Assembly: GCA_038131595.1 (NCBI GenBank)
Contig: JAYPPR010000003.1
Location: forward strand, 124,001 to 188,000
DNA: 64,000 bases
Origin: UBA9926 sp038131595
GTDB lineage: Bacteria; Pseudomonadota; Gammaproteobacteria; Pseudomonadales; Azotimanducaceae
Direction of reading: 5' to 3'
Position 1 is the stretch's first letter, and the number at the start of each line of letters is the position of its first letter. Below the pieces are notes generated by a model. That model ran no database searches, had not been told where the DNA came from, and saw nothing but the letters and a program-made list of their open reading frames with translations. A program made the translations under genes and the position numbers. Shown here in pieces: positions 1-10,700 of the stretch.

Positions 1-1
1 T

Positions 2-1711
2 GGAGCCGACGATGGCATCTTGAATCTTGAGGGTTCTGGTGAACTCGTGCTGGATGCAACGGGTGAGCTTTTTATGGACGCAAACCTGGTGAGTGGCAAT
101 AGCGACCAATTGCTTACATCGAGTGGCGGCACGAGTGAGTTTTCTGTGCTGTTATCGGGCGGTAGATTGGTGATGAATCTAGCGTCTTCTCCTGCCGTTC
201 AAAGTAGTGTGACCTTAATCGCTGCGCCACTCATTTTGGGGGCATTTTCATCTGTTGATGGACTAGTGATCGACGCTGGAACGGGGTTAGTCGCAGATAT
301 TGAATTGCTGACGGAAACCTCATCAGGGCTCGATGAGATCAACATTGTTGCCGTAGACCCATCAATGGTTGCCGTGGGCGTCGCCGATACCGCCGATAGG
401 TTTGATTTTTTGACCAGCACCAACATCACGCACTTTGTAGGAGATACCAGTGCGACGAATACGGACGATCTAATCCAGAATATTGGATTAGGACAGACAG
501 CCTATGGCGAGGTTGGTGACGATACCTTCACGCTGGCGTCGATGGAGTTCAGACGTATCGACGGCGGCGCGGGTATCGACACAGTAGTGATGCCTGCGGG
601 AGGTGTCCTCGATGGGGAGGGCTTCATTACCTTCGATTTTAGGATGACGACTGACGGTCAGGGGTTTTGGGGAATGCGCCTCGATCGCATCGAGGTGATC
701 GATCTGAACGATGGCGACGAGTCGACCAAGCATCGAATTCACCTAGATGCCGAGGCGATCGCTGGTCTCAATGATGGCGGCAATGAGCTGATTGATGGCC
801 AGTCCGGCATCGTGGTTCGTGGTCAATTGGGGGATCAAATTGATTTGTATGGGGACTTTACTTTTATTGAGGATACTTTCCTGTCGGTATCCCGGTTAGG
901 GGTCTCCACAGTGTCTCCCGGCAGCCCGGCAGAGGTCGAGCAGACGGTAGAGCGTTTTACACATCTGGCTCATAACGGTCAGTCCATCATGGTAGATGGC
1001 TCGATTTATGTGGTGGTCCATGAAGCGGATGGGGGCAGGAGCCAGTTTGGTACATCGGCAAGCGAGGCAGTCACGGGAACAGATCAGGCAGAAACGCTGC
1101 ATGGCCGAGATGGAGACGATGTGATCGATGGTCTGCTTGGGAGTGATCAGATTGACGGTGGCCGGGGCAGCGATCAGATCGTGTTCGATGTCGCTGACAC
1201 TGCCGTCAATGGTGGATTAGGAATCGACACGTTGCTGGTCAGTGGCTCGATTGATCTTTCAAATATCGACGGGGTAGACACTGCCGCTAATCTTCAGAAT
1301 TTCGAAGTGATTTCTATGGCTGGCAATGAGACTGCTGATGTCCTCAACTTGGATGTTGCCGATGTCATTGATTGGGTAGAAGACAACAGCCTTGAGGTCC
1401 TCGGAGCTGGCAATGGCCATCGCATGCTGGTGATTAGAGGAGATGCGGAAGACCAGTTGAGTCTTGATGGCATTGATATCAATGCACTATCAGCGATCGA
1501 GAGCGATATCGATTTGTTCGGTGATGGGTCCTTGTTCTCGCTGTTTAGAGATGAGCTACTTGGCATTGATATCTATGTCGATCAGGCATTGCTAAGTGGA
1601 GACGAGACCGCTTTGACCAGTGATTCGCTCACTCCCTTAAGTCGCTCCACAGTAGGCTTACTAGACGACATGATGCCGCTCTCTTCTGATTCTTCGGATG
1701 GTTGGATGTAA
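2..1711 (+). CDS. C-terminal part of a large RTX-type secreted/adhesin-like protein (5' partial)
   Basis: The reading frame is open from the left edge, so this is the last ~570 residues of a larger protein. The visible part is acidic and rich in Gly, Asp and Ser. Around nt 1080-1190 it contains glycine/aspartate nonapeptide-like repeats (GRDGDDVIDG, then GSDQIDGGRGSDQ), the calcium-binding RTX signature. The ~160 residues after the repeats are Asp/Leu-rich with no cysteine, as in C-terminal secretion regions of type I-secreted proteins. Family knowledge suggests a calcium-folded extracellular or surface protein exported by an ABC/MFP/TolC machine. No transporter gene is inside the window. The in-frame TTG at 20 is not taken as a start because the same frame continues upstream. 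The passenger function cannot be deduced. Confidence 0.75.
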   Translation, partial: GADDGILNLEGSGELVLDATGELFMDANLVSGNSDQLLTSSGGTSEFSVLLSGGRLVMNLASSPAVQSSVTLIAAPLILGAFSSVDGLVIDAGTGLVADIELLTETSSGLDEINIVAVDPSMVAVGVADTADRFDFLTSTNITHFVGDTSATNTDDLIQNIGLGQTAYGEVGDDTFTLASMEFRRIDGGAGIDTVVMPAGGVLDGEGFITFDFRMTTDGQGFWGMRLDRIEVIDLNDGDESTKHRIHLDAEAIAGLNDGGNELIDGQSGIVVRGQLGDQIDLYGDFTFIEDTFLSVSRLGVSTVSPGSPAEVEQTVERFTHLAHNGQSIMVDGSIYVVVHEADGGRSQFGTSASEAVTGTDQAETLHGRDGDDVIDGLLGSDQIDGGRGSDQIVFDVADTAVNGGLGIDTLLVSGSIDLSNIDGVDTAANLQNFEVISMAGNETADVLNLDVADVIDWVEDNSLEVLGAGNGHRMLVIRGDAEDQLSLDGIDINALSAIESDIDLFGDGSLFSLFRDELLGIDIYVDQALLSGDETALTSDSLTPLSRSTVGLLDDMMPLSSDSSDGWM

Positions 1712-1712
1712 G

Positions 1713-1760
1713 GAAGGGGTAGCCAAACGCTCATTTCAGAGAGCGAGAGGGGCCCCTTTT
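1713..1760 (+). terminator. Possible factor-independent terminator after the RTX gene
   Basis: Just after the stop at 1711, AAGGGG (1714-1719) can pair with CCCCTT (1753-1758). A nested stem is formed by CGCTC and GAGCG (about 1728-1745), and a short T run ends at 1760. The structure lies between convergent genes and may serve both strands. The T tract is short, so strength is uncertain. Confidence 0.4.
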
Positions 1761-1772
1761 GGCCAAGGAGTA

Positions 1773-2633
1773 TCAGGTTGCGGGAATCTCGTCTGATCCA
1801 GCGTCGAGTTGCGACTCAAGCCAGCGGTCTTTGGTCCGCCAGCGCTCGTTGAGAAATGCCTCGGCGCTCATCGTTTGATCGAGCGAATGGGTCGAAACAT
1901 CCACGCGAATGACGCTTGTTGCGCCGCCAAGACATCGCCAGAAGTGGCTACCTCCGTCGTAATAGATAGACAGGTCGATGATGGGTGTGCCTTCCGGGAA
2001 AATTTGGCAAGCGGCAGCAAAGCCGCCGACTCGAGGGCGCAGCAAATGATCGAAAGGACTGTTTTGGTCTGACCGTTTCTTCGGCGTAAAGCGCGTGCCC
2101 TCGGCAAAAATGAGCAGTGCGTGACGGGCGGCTACGCCCTGTTCAGCCGCTTGGGAAACTGCGTTGAGATCGAGCGCTCTATCCTGGGGAGATCCTGTCC
2201 GGCGCAGCCTTGGGAAGCCGAGCAGCAGGCAGATCCATCCGATCACAGGAACCCACACAAGGGATCGCTTAACCAGAAAACTCAGTCTCGGTCCTCTTGC
2301 AGAAATGATTTCCTGAACAATGGGAATATCAAACCAGGACTGATGGTTAACAATGACGATCGGACTAGGGTGAGATGGGACCTCGCCCTTTACCTCGAGT
2401 TGGATGCCGACCACCCGCAACATCCAGAAACTGTCGATCCGCACCGCAGACCGATAAATCCATCCAATCCATGGCTCAAGCGCCCGTTCTCGACCGAGCG
2501 GCTTAAGTACCAATAAAGCAGGGAGTGTCAGGATGAGCAGACTAAGCCACACTAAAAGATTACTGATCACCCATATAGCCGATAGTGTGCTCAGTGCATG
2601 CTGTCCTATGAGTGTTAGCGCATGGCGTTTCAT
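1773..2633 (-). CDS. 1-acyl-glycerol-3-phosphate acyltransferase family protein (PlsC/YihG-like)
   Basis: Membrane-associated acyltransferase of 286 residues. It shows the two hallmark motifs of the PlsC superfamily: the catalytic HX4D block (NHQSWFD, about residue 96) and the acceptor-binding FAEGTR block (about residue 177). A hydrophobic N-terminal segment (about residues 18-45) would anchor it in the inner membrane. Length and layout resemble E. coli YihG more than housekeeping PlsC. The expected reaction is acyl transfer to a lysophospholipid or related acceptor. The ATG overlaps the recD stop in an ATGA junction, so it is probably translationally coupled as the last gene of the recCBD operon; a functional link to recombination is not evident. 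Confidence 0.85.
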   Translation of the reverse strand: MKRHALTLIGQHALSTLSAIWVISNLLVWLSLLILTLPALLVLKPLGRERALEPWIGWIYRSAVRIDSFWMLRVVGIQLEVKGEVPSHPSPIVIVNHQSWFDIPIVQEIISARGPRLSFLVKRSLVWVPVIGWICLLLGFPRLRRTGSPQDRALDLNAVSQAAEQGVAARHALLIFAEGTRFTPKKRSDQNSPFDHLLRPRVGGFAAACQIFPEGTPIIDLSIYYDGGSHFWRCLGGATSVIRVDVSTHSLDQTMSAEAFLNERWRTKDRWLESQLDAGSDEIPAT

Positions 2634-4304
2634 GATGACCCCAATGATTCGCTAGCGAGCCAGTTGAGCTGCTCTGACAGCGTTGATCGGCGCGTGACCG
2701 GATGATCGAGCGCTCGTTCCCAGGCGCTTATATCGGCAAATATCGCAAGACTTTGCTTGGCTCGCGTGACTGCGGTGTACAAAAGTTCTCGGGTTAATAG
2801 TTGGTCGGCCTGCTCAGACTCGCGAGATGGCAGGAGCAAGGTCACCGCATCAAACTCTGATCCCTGGGACTTGTGGATACTCATTGCAAATGAGGTTTCA
2901 TGTTGGGGCAGCGCCGACGTGGGAACTGTTCGAACTGAGTCCTTGATCCCGAAATATCACAACAAAGCGTTCTGCAGTGTCAGTATCGCCGTCTGCGTCA
3001 TAATGACGAGTGCTGACGCAAATACCAAGGTCCCCGTTGGCCAGGCGCAAAGGGTGGTCATTCTCCGTGATCAGAATGGGACGGCCGTGGTAATGCAATT
3101 GTCCAAAGGGCTTGCGCCCTAGTTGCTCGAGCCAGTGCTCCATCATCTGATTGATTTGGGAGACGCCCATCGGGCCTGCATGATACGGCGTTAAGATTCG
3201 CTGCATCTCAAAGCCTGCTAACAGTCTCACTGCGGCGGCGTCATCGAGCGGACGTGTTAACTCCTCGAGGTAGCCTTCAAAGCGATGTTGGAGGGCTACT
3301 TCATTGAAGGCCTCGATAGGTCTGACCCAAGACACGCGATCCTGATCACGGGGTGCCTCGTCCTCAGCCATCATTTGGCTAGCAAGGTGAGCAATGTCAC
3401 TGCCAGCCCCGAAGCGAAAAGACTCCGTTAGCCTAATGGAGCGAATGATAGGGCTGCCTTCTTGCGTGAGCGTTTGCGAGAACTGTAGGAGCTCACTGAA
3501 TGGGCTGCCAACCTCGATTGCCGGCAGCTGCGCTTGATCGCCTACTAAAATGAGTCGAGCGCCAGGGGCAAGGGCGCGAATGATCAGATAAAACATCGAC
3601 AGATCAATCATCGATGCTTCGTCGATAAATAGGTAGTCGGCGGGCAGAGGGTGCTGCTCGTCGTACTTGGATCGCGCTTGACCCCGTCGCAAATCAAGCA
3701 GTTGATGAAGAGTCTGAGCAGTTAGGCGCTCGCTATCCCCATCGGGTTCCGATTGAAGCGTTTCCCTGAGCCGAGCAGCTGCCTTTCCGGTGGGTGCTGC
3801 CAAAAGGATTTGTGCATCTTTATGAGTCGCTTGAATGAGAGACACGGCAGACCGAATGAGCGTGGTTTTTCCGGTGCCTGGGCCGCCTGTGATCAGGGTG
3901 TGAGGACAATTCACGCAGGCCAAAATGGCTTCGCGTTGCTCGTCCGATAGCGAGTCAGGCAGGGTGGAGTACTCGTCTTGTGAAGGTGTAGGTGCGAGCG
4001 GTCCCATCATTTCTGCCCGACTGATTAGGCGCGCTGCGATGCCTCGCTCGGCATTAAAGAATCGCCTGAAGTAGAGTTTTTGCTCGTGGTAGACCAGTGG
4101 TTCTGAGACGTCCTCGGGACTCAGGTTGATACTGCGCAGCGCTTTGTCTTGCAAGTCATCCACAATCTCGATGAAGGCGTGCCCGTCTTCGTGAGCACGA
4201 AGCAGACGAGCAACAAGGGGTGACCATGCCACTTGTTGGTCGACTCGACGCGCTAGAAACTCCGTTAGGGCAGTTTCAAGAAAAGGATGAATGCTACTGG
4301 GCAT
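2630..4304 (-). pseudogene. recD: Exodeoxyribonuclease V alpha subunit RecD, interrupted by a frameshift
   Basis: RecD is the 5'-3' helicase of RecBCD. From the ATG at 4304, which overlaps the recB end by 11 bases, the frame encodes the N-terminal domain, a Walker A motif (GGPGTGKTT, residues ~140-148), a DEAS helicase motif II and the following helicase motifs. It then stops at about 2898. The missing C-terminus continues in another frame: the conserved block LPQHETSFAMSIHKSQGSEF begins near 2913 and the protein ends at 2630 (LLYTAVTRAK motif VI included). The shift must lie between ~2958 and ~2897, where one extra base (or two missing) would restore a single ~557-residue protein. Both parts keep clean motifs, so this is either a recent mutation or a sequencing/assembly error. 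No recognisable slippery site was seen. Confidence 0.85.
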
Positions 4305-7300
4305 AAGAGATCTTTTTTGACACGTCGACAATGGCGGCCGGATCAGGTCGACAGAAGAATACGCCAGTGTTCGATTGGTGAGACATACCACGGAGAAACA
4401 AGTAGAGAACACCACCGAATCGCTCACGAAAGGATTCGCCTGGATGGCGCAGTGCCAAGTACTTTTCAAGCGCTATCGCGTAGATCGCGTACTGCAAATC
4501 ATAGTCGTGGTCCTTCATTGCGCGCTCTAATCGAGAGGGCGCGTAGGGTTCAAGCCCCATGCCTAGATGGTTACTTTTGTAATCGACAATGTAGTAACGC
4601 TCATCATGTTTGAACACAAGATCGATACTTCCCGTCATAAATGCGGCTAGCTTTGGGCTTCGCATGCCGTCTAGTCTCGTTCGATCGAGAAAAGGCAGCG
4701 TGTTGAGGGTGTCGACTTGGCTCACAGGGAAATGAAACTCTAACTCGTCGAGCCTTGTCTCTCGTGTAATGTTTTGAAGACAGAATCCGTTATCAAGTAA
4801 TGGGGCGCGCATGATGTTATGAAGCCAATCCCGTAGTAACGCCTTTTCTCGCGTTGCTGAGATTTGAAAGATCTGCTCAAACTGCTCGACGACCCGAAGC
4901 TGATCATTGATTGGGCGGGTGAAATCAAGATGTTCTAACAACGCGTGAACGTGGATACCAAACGTTGTCCCTTTGGGTAGCCCATCGGCGAGAAAGTGGG
5001 CCATATCATCGCTAGCAGGCGAATCGATACTGATGACCTTCTTACTAGGCTCGTCCGTCAACCCTGATGCATGAGCGGGTAAGTGCGTTGTTAGGTGACG
5101 TGAGAGACCGGTGTAGCTTAAAACCCTTGGTCCATTGTCGCTGATCCTCGGGATGACCCTTTTAGTGATAGGGGGTGGATCGGAGGTGATTTGATGGTGA
5201 TACGGCCCTTTTCTTTCGGGGTGGATCGCAAACAAGTGACTCGGGAGGTGCCCAAGGGCCTCGATTAAGTTGTCTTGCTCAGACAGTCCGAGGAGCTTAA
5301 AAATTGGGGGACGATGCTCGGACTTGGCTGCTGTCTTTGCTTCCGTCGCATAAGAAGGCAACCCAAGAATCATGAGTGACTTAGCGCGAGTCAATGCAAC
5401 GTACAGGAGCCGCATCTCCTCTTCCTCAGCTTGTCGATCCAGTGCAGCAATAAGATCGCTGGACGACTCGAGTACGATTTCTGCGCTCGACGCAGACGAA
5501 TCGGGAGTCTCGATGATGCCTCCGCGCGAGCGCTTGGTAGGTTTGCTACTAAAATTGGCAAAAGGCAGGCAAACCGCCTCAAATTCAAGCCCTTTCGCAG
5601 CATGAATGGTCATGATTTGAATCAGGTCTTCATCGCTCTCAAGGCGCTGGATGGTCTCGTCGGCGTGCAACGATTCATCGGATGCGTAGTCGCCGGCCAG
5701 CCAATTGATCAGTTGCTGCTTGGAGGCAAGCGTATGTTGACGTCTTCCCAGGCACTCGGCGAGGTGTCTTAAGTCAGTTAAAACTCTTGCGCCCCCGTCA
5801 AGCGCTAGCCAGACACTCGCTAGCTTTTGATCGGCGATCAGTTGATGTATCGCAGCGTCGACTCCGATCTTCTCCCAAGTTTCTCGCCATTGACTGAACT
5901 GCTCGTAGTAGCGCTGTTGCTTCTTCTCTGAATGTCGGATGTCGAGCAGTTCTGCATAGTCAAACTGAAAGAGACGCGTTGCGATAGCGCTCATCATCGT
6001 TCGAAAATGCCTGGGGCGTAGGATGGCGCTCAGTATCAATACGAGATCCTGGGCAACGGGTGTGTCCATGACGCTCTGCCTAGATCGATAGACGCTTCTC
6101 AATCCCAACTCAGCCAGGCTGTCTTGCATGAGCTGCGCTTCGCTTCGATTACGAACCAGAATAGCGAGCTGATGGGCGCCAAGTGGCTTTGAGTCTGATG
6201 GAGAGTCAGCGTTCGCAAGCTCAATTCGATCAGGACCCTGAAAGAGCCCTGCGATGGCTTTCGCTGCTGTGGCCGCTAAGCGCTCGTTGGATGTTCGCTG
6301 GTCGCTTGCCTGACTTGAATCAATAACAAATCGGCACGGTGCGATCGGGCGCTCTCTCTGCAAAACAGGGTTGCTCGGAGCCTTCTCACTGGGCAATGAA
6401 GGAAAAAAGCTGATCGACTCATCCTGAGAAAACGACTTGTTTGCGCCGAACAGGTGATTGACCGCTTCCACGATGGAAACACTTGACCGCCAATTGGTAT
6501 CGAGTCGGTGCTGTTCCTGGCTCTGATGAGCGGCTCTCAGATAGGTATTGATGTCAGCGCCGCGAAATCGATAAATGGCTTGCTTGGGATCGCCGATAAG
6601 CACTAGGTTACGCGAGTCTGGTTGCGATGCGATGGTCTTGAATAGGGTGTACTGCTGATCGTCGGTGTCCTGAAACTCGTCGATGAGCATGACTGGATAC
6701 TGCTTGGCGAGGTCGCGGGCTAGCTGTCTATCGTCCCGAAGGCTCTCTACCACGCTAGGAATGAGATCATCGACGCCCAGTCTTCCCTCTCGAAAAGTTA
6801 GTTTTTTGCGTTCTGAGCGGAATGCGTTCCATACCCGCGCCACGTGCCCGGCTTTGTAAAAAGGGATCTGCTGACGTAACTCGTGAACGTCATCAAACAA
6901 AGCGAAGATGGGGTGCTCGGGTGGTTGCCCGCCTTTCTTAGTGACGGCTGTAAGGGCGGATCTTCGCCAGATGTCCCACCGCTCATCGGATGGCAAAAGC
7001 GCCGCGCCCTCGGCAAGTTGGGTCATCAAATGGCGCTGCTTATAGGCCTTACGGTTTTGCATAAGATCACTCGTTTCGATGAGTGAGCAAAGGTCTTGGT
7101 CAATCCAAGTGGCTTTGATCTCCTGCATCAGTGCAGACAGTCGCTCTGGAAGTTCCGTGACGGGGGGAGTAGGGAACACAGTGAGCTTACTTCGAGAAAG
7201 CAGGGCCGCAAGTGATTGACGCATGGCCTCTGGGTTTTTCCAGATTGTTAAGGCAATTTCTTGTTCTAAGGGCGGTAGTGACAGCACGTGAAGACGGAAG

Positions 7301-7770
7301 AGGTCTTCGGCAATGCGTACAAGGTCCGCAGATTGGTCGGTTTCAATCGCGAGATTGGGAGGAACGCCGATGGCGATATTGTGGCTCGCAAGTACTTGGC
7401 TGCAGAAGCCATGAATCGTGTAAACCGAGGCTTCATTGAGCGTGAGGGAAGCGCGACGAATTCGGTTGAGATCAAGACGCAGATTGGCAGAGGCGTCGAT
7501 ACACGATTGGATCATTGGATCACGGGATTCCGATTGCTCGAAGGCAAGCGCCGCGTCACGCAAGAGTTCGCTCAAGCGATGATTCAGTTCCTGAGTTGCG
7601 GCCTGGGTAAAAGTAACAACCAGTATTTCTCTAATGTCGTAGGCGCGCCCATCGCGAGAAGCCTGCCCGATAAGCAGCCGGAGTATGATCTGCATCAGCG
7701 TGTAGGTTTTGCCGGTGCCTGCGCTGGCTTCGATCAGATGCTGGCCAGCTTTGAACGGGAAATCGATCAT
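4294..7770 (-). CDS. recB: Exodeoxyribonuclease V beta subunit RecB
   Basis: RecB is the 3'-5' helicase and nuclease subunit of RecBCD, which processes double-strand breaks up to Chi. About 1158 residues. A UvrD-type Walker A lies near the N-terminus (EASAGTGKTYT, residues ~14-24), motif II is DEFQDTD, motif VI includes LLYVALTRAK, and the C-terminal RecB nuclease signature is VDYKSNHLG. The ATG at 7770 is preferred because it forms an ATGA junction with the recC stop; an in-frame GTG at 7782 is an alternative. The order recC-recB-recD is head to tail with overlaps, implying coupled translation of stoichiometric subunits. Confidence 0.95.
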   Translation of the reverse strand: MIDFPFKAGQHLIEASAGTGKTYTLMQIILRLLIGQASRDGRAYDIREILVVTFTQAATQELNHRLSELLRDAALAFEQSESRDPMIQSCIDASANLRLDLNRIRRASLTLNEASVYTIHGFCSQVLASHNIAIGVPPNLAIETDQSADLVRIAEDLFRLHVLSLPPLEQEIALTIWKNPEAMRQSLAALLSRSKLTVFPTPPVTELPERLSALMQEIKATWIDQDLCSLIETSDLMQNRKAYKQRHLMTQLAEGAALLPSDERWDIWRRSALTAVTKKGGQPPEHPIFALFDDVHELRQQIPFYKAGHVARVWNAFRSERKKLTFREGRLGVDDLIPSVVESLRDDRQLARDLAKQYPVMLIDEFQDTDDQQYTLFKTIASQPDSRNLVLIGDPKQAIYRFRGADINTYLRAAHQSQEQHRLDTNWRSSVSIVEAVNHLFGANKSFSQDESISFFPSLPSEKAPSNPVLQRERPIAPCRFVIDSSQASDQRTSNERLAATAAKAIAGLFQGPDRIELANADSPSDSKPLGAHQLAILVRNRSEAQLMQDSLAELGLRSVYRSRQSVMDTPVAQDLVLILSAILRPRHFRTMMSAIATRLFQFDYAELLDIRHSEKKQQRYYEQFSQWRETWEKIGVDAAIHQLIADQKLASVWLALDGGARVLTDLRHLAECLGRRQHTLASKQQLINWLAGDYASDESLHADETIQRLESDEDLIQIMTIHAAKGLEFEAVCLPFANFSSKPTKRSRGGIIETPDSSASSAEIVLESSSDLIAALDRQAEEEEMRLLYVALTRAKSLMILGLPSYATEAKTAAKSEHRPPIFKLLGLSEQDNLIEALGHLPSHLFAIHPERKGPYHHQITSDPPPITKRVIPRISDNGPRVLSYTGLSRHLTTHLPAHASGLTDEPSKKVISIDSPASDDMAHFLADGLPKGTTFGIHVHALLEHLDFTRPINDQLRVVEQFEQIFQISATREKALLRDWLHNIMRAPLLDNGFCLQNITRETRLDELEFHFPVSQVDTLNTLPFLDRTRLDGMRSPKLAAFMTGSIDLVFKHDERYYIVDYKSNHLGMGLEPYAPSRLERAMKDHDYDLQYAIYAIALEKYLALRHPGESFRERFGGVLYLFLRGMSHQSNTGVFFCRPDPAAIVDVSKKISYAQ

Positions 7771-10700
7771 TTGGCATCCCACCGGTCGAGGAGTGGCTTG
7801 AAGAAGGGTTCAAGCTGTTCGGCAATCTGGGGAATCTGATCGAGGTCTCCGTCAAGCCTCACCCAGTAAGGGTCAGTTTGCTCCTCAAACGCTGCAACAT
7901 TCGCCCATTTCGTGCGCGCTTGGGCTAATGCGCCTTCTCGGCCTTCACCCTTATGCCGCGCTCTCAGATAAGACCAGGCCGATTCGATGGGGAAGAAGAT
8001 TGGGGCGGTGGATGAGCTTTGGTACAAGCTAACGAGTGAAGCGAGTGCATTGTGAGCGTCACGCTGACCCATCGCAGCGAGCGTCTTGGTCTCGATACCG
8101 CTGGCGGTGGCCCCTACTAATGACGCTTGCCGGGGCTGCCCCGCAGCGTTCAGGAGCAAATGGGCGATCCATGGCCGCATCGTCTGTTTAATCGACCAGC
8201 GTCCTGCTCGAGCATAAAGATGATCCTTTTCACCGATGTTGGGGCAGATCATCGACACGGTAACCCGGTCGACCTTGTACTCAATGGGGAAGGGTTTGCG
8301 CGATTGCGCGAGTAGTGTATCTGTCATTTGCTGGGCAGTGCTTAGTAAGTTGCTCAGTTGCCGTTCGCCCCATTCCCCCTCGATGGCCATCCCTTGTTTG
8401 ATGAGTAGTTTGGTCAGAGTGCTAAGCTCGACGCCATCGAGTAGTGCCTCGAGGGATCGATCAATGACTTGGAAGCGATCTAGCGCATCAAGGTCAAACG
8501 GCTCGCTCTCAGGGTGAATGTGGTCGTAAATTTGCAAAGAAGCATCTAACTGGTCGTCAAAAAAGTACTTGGCGCTGTGCTGCGCAAATTGAATCAGTGA
8601 CTCGCCGGAGATGGTTGCCGTTTCTCTAGTCTGTATCGGATCAGCCTCTGCGTGATGCGCTAACGGCTCGTTAAACCAGTCAGATCGATACGTCACGAGT
8701 TCACCCGATCGATATCGGTCCGAAAATGGCTGAAGCGGGTGCTCCACCGCGGTCAGCGCCCAACCATAGCTCGACAGAAAATGAGTCAGTTCGCTGATGA
8801 CGAGACTTGGAGGAAACCGACTGTTATCTCGAACATCTCGGCCGAGATAGGACAGGTATAGCGAGTCCTTGGCAGCATTGACCGCTTGTAAGAAGAGATA
8901 GCGGTCGTCATCGGGCATTGATCGATCGCCCAGTCGTCGTGGCGTCTGCTCCAACAGATCAAATGAGGGGCGTTTTCGAATCCTTGGAAAGGCGTCGTGG
9001 TCCAAGCCGAGGATCATGACATGGCGAAAGGGGATGCCGCTTAGCGGCGCCAGTGCGGCAAACGTGATGCCGTTTTGCTGGCTGTGCATTAAACCCCGAG
9101 ATTCCTCGAGTTTTTCTTTAAACCAAGCGGATATCCAATCTTGAGCAATGGCGTCATCAAAAGCCGCCTCTGTTAAAAGCCGGGCCCATTGGTCTATGGT
9201 TTGCTGGATGGTTTGCTGCGCGAGGGTATCAGGGGCTTCAATATCGAACCACTCGTCCAACAGGCGATACAATCGGTCAACCCACTCGCTTGTGCTCGCG
9301 GGAACTGAAAATTGCGCTCTGATTCGCTTGATGCCTGCAACGAAACTAAGCAGCTTTTCAAAGGTCTCTGTCTCATGGCTCGGGATGTTGATGGCCGCAC
9401 AATCGCTGATTAGCTCGCCTTCTGCTCCCGAGAGATAACCTGCGATCATTCGGTCCAAACCGAACGACCAGGTAAATTGGTCGGTCGCAGGAAGGTTCCA
9501 CAACGAAGCTTTGGATTGGCCATCCCATTCGAATTGAACCGAAGACTCCTCTAGCCATCGCTCGATGAGCGTGACATCGGCTGGTGCTAGATTAAAGCGG
9601 CGCTGGACCGAGGGGTTGTGCAGAACAGCTAACACCTCACTTAAGGCTAATCTGGAACTTGGGAGCCGAAGCAGTTGCAAGAATATTGGGATGATCGATG
9701 AATGAGCAGTAGAGGCTTGGTCGACAATCGTAAAGGGGAGTTTGTCGCCGAATACCGCTTCAATATGAGGCACGTAGTCGTCAATGTTAGGTGCCAAGAC
9801 AATGGTTTGGTCGAGCGTATTTGGATCGCGCTCAATACGCTGATACAGGGCATCGAGTAGCACTTCGCACTCTCTGAGTCGACTGTGGCAGATGTTGAGT
9901 TGCACCGAATCATCGACGTTGCGATGCGTATCGGAGGGTGATTCAAGCTGGGGAATAGCATCGACTAGGGATCGTTTGAGCCAACTGAGTGTGGTGTCAG
10001 CGGTGGGCCGATCAAACATCTCAATCGTGGCGTCAGAGCCGCCTAACGTCAGTCGCTCGTGGAACTCCTGTCCCAAGCGACCCCAGGCTGTCAGCAGCGG
10101 ATGCCCTGCATCGAGATATAAAAGGTCCGGGTCGACTCCTTGATTCAGCGCATCCAGCTTCTGTCGTTCTTGCTCTCTCATGGAGAGAAGGTCGCCCCAA
10201 TATTGCTCACACGGGTTGAGAAAGTAGAGTGCCACTGGGACGAGTCGACTCATGGCTTCAAACACTTCGAGTTGCATTGGGGCGAGTGTGCTTAATCCAA
10301 ACAGGCTAATGCGTGACGGCAGCGGGTCATCGGTTGAGTGGTTGATTAGTGATTGCAGCAAGCGTTGGTGAAGGATCGCTCGGTGATTGCCGGCAAGCAG
10401 TGGGTCACGCTCAGCCAGTGTGCGCCAGAGTTTGGCTTGCCAATCCGCATCCGCGTGATCAACAGGCTGCTCTCCATTCTGCCAAGCAAGGATCCACTCT
10501 GGTCGATAAAGCAAGTAATTTTCGAAGACTGAGCCAATCTGCTGGGCAAGACTATATTGGGTGCTTTGTGACTTTGGTGCATTCGCAAGGTAGTCCCGAA
10601 TGATGGGGCTCTCGATAGTATCAAGCACCTTAAAGGTCCTTACCGCGAGCGCGTCTCGGTCAAGCGGTTCCGAGAAGTTATCTGCGGTTTGAGACTGATA

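Noticed and set aside
2897..2958. Programmed frameshift in recD
   Set aside because: No slippery heptamer or downstream structure was recognised and recD is not known to use frameshifting; mutation or sequence error is simpler.
7288..7839. Long plus-strand frame antisense to recB and recC
   Set aside because: Both overlapped genes are strongly identified; the antisense product has no family pattern.
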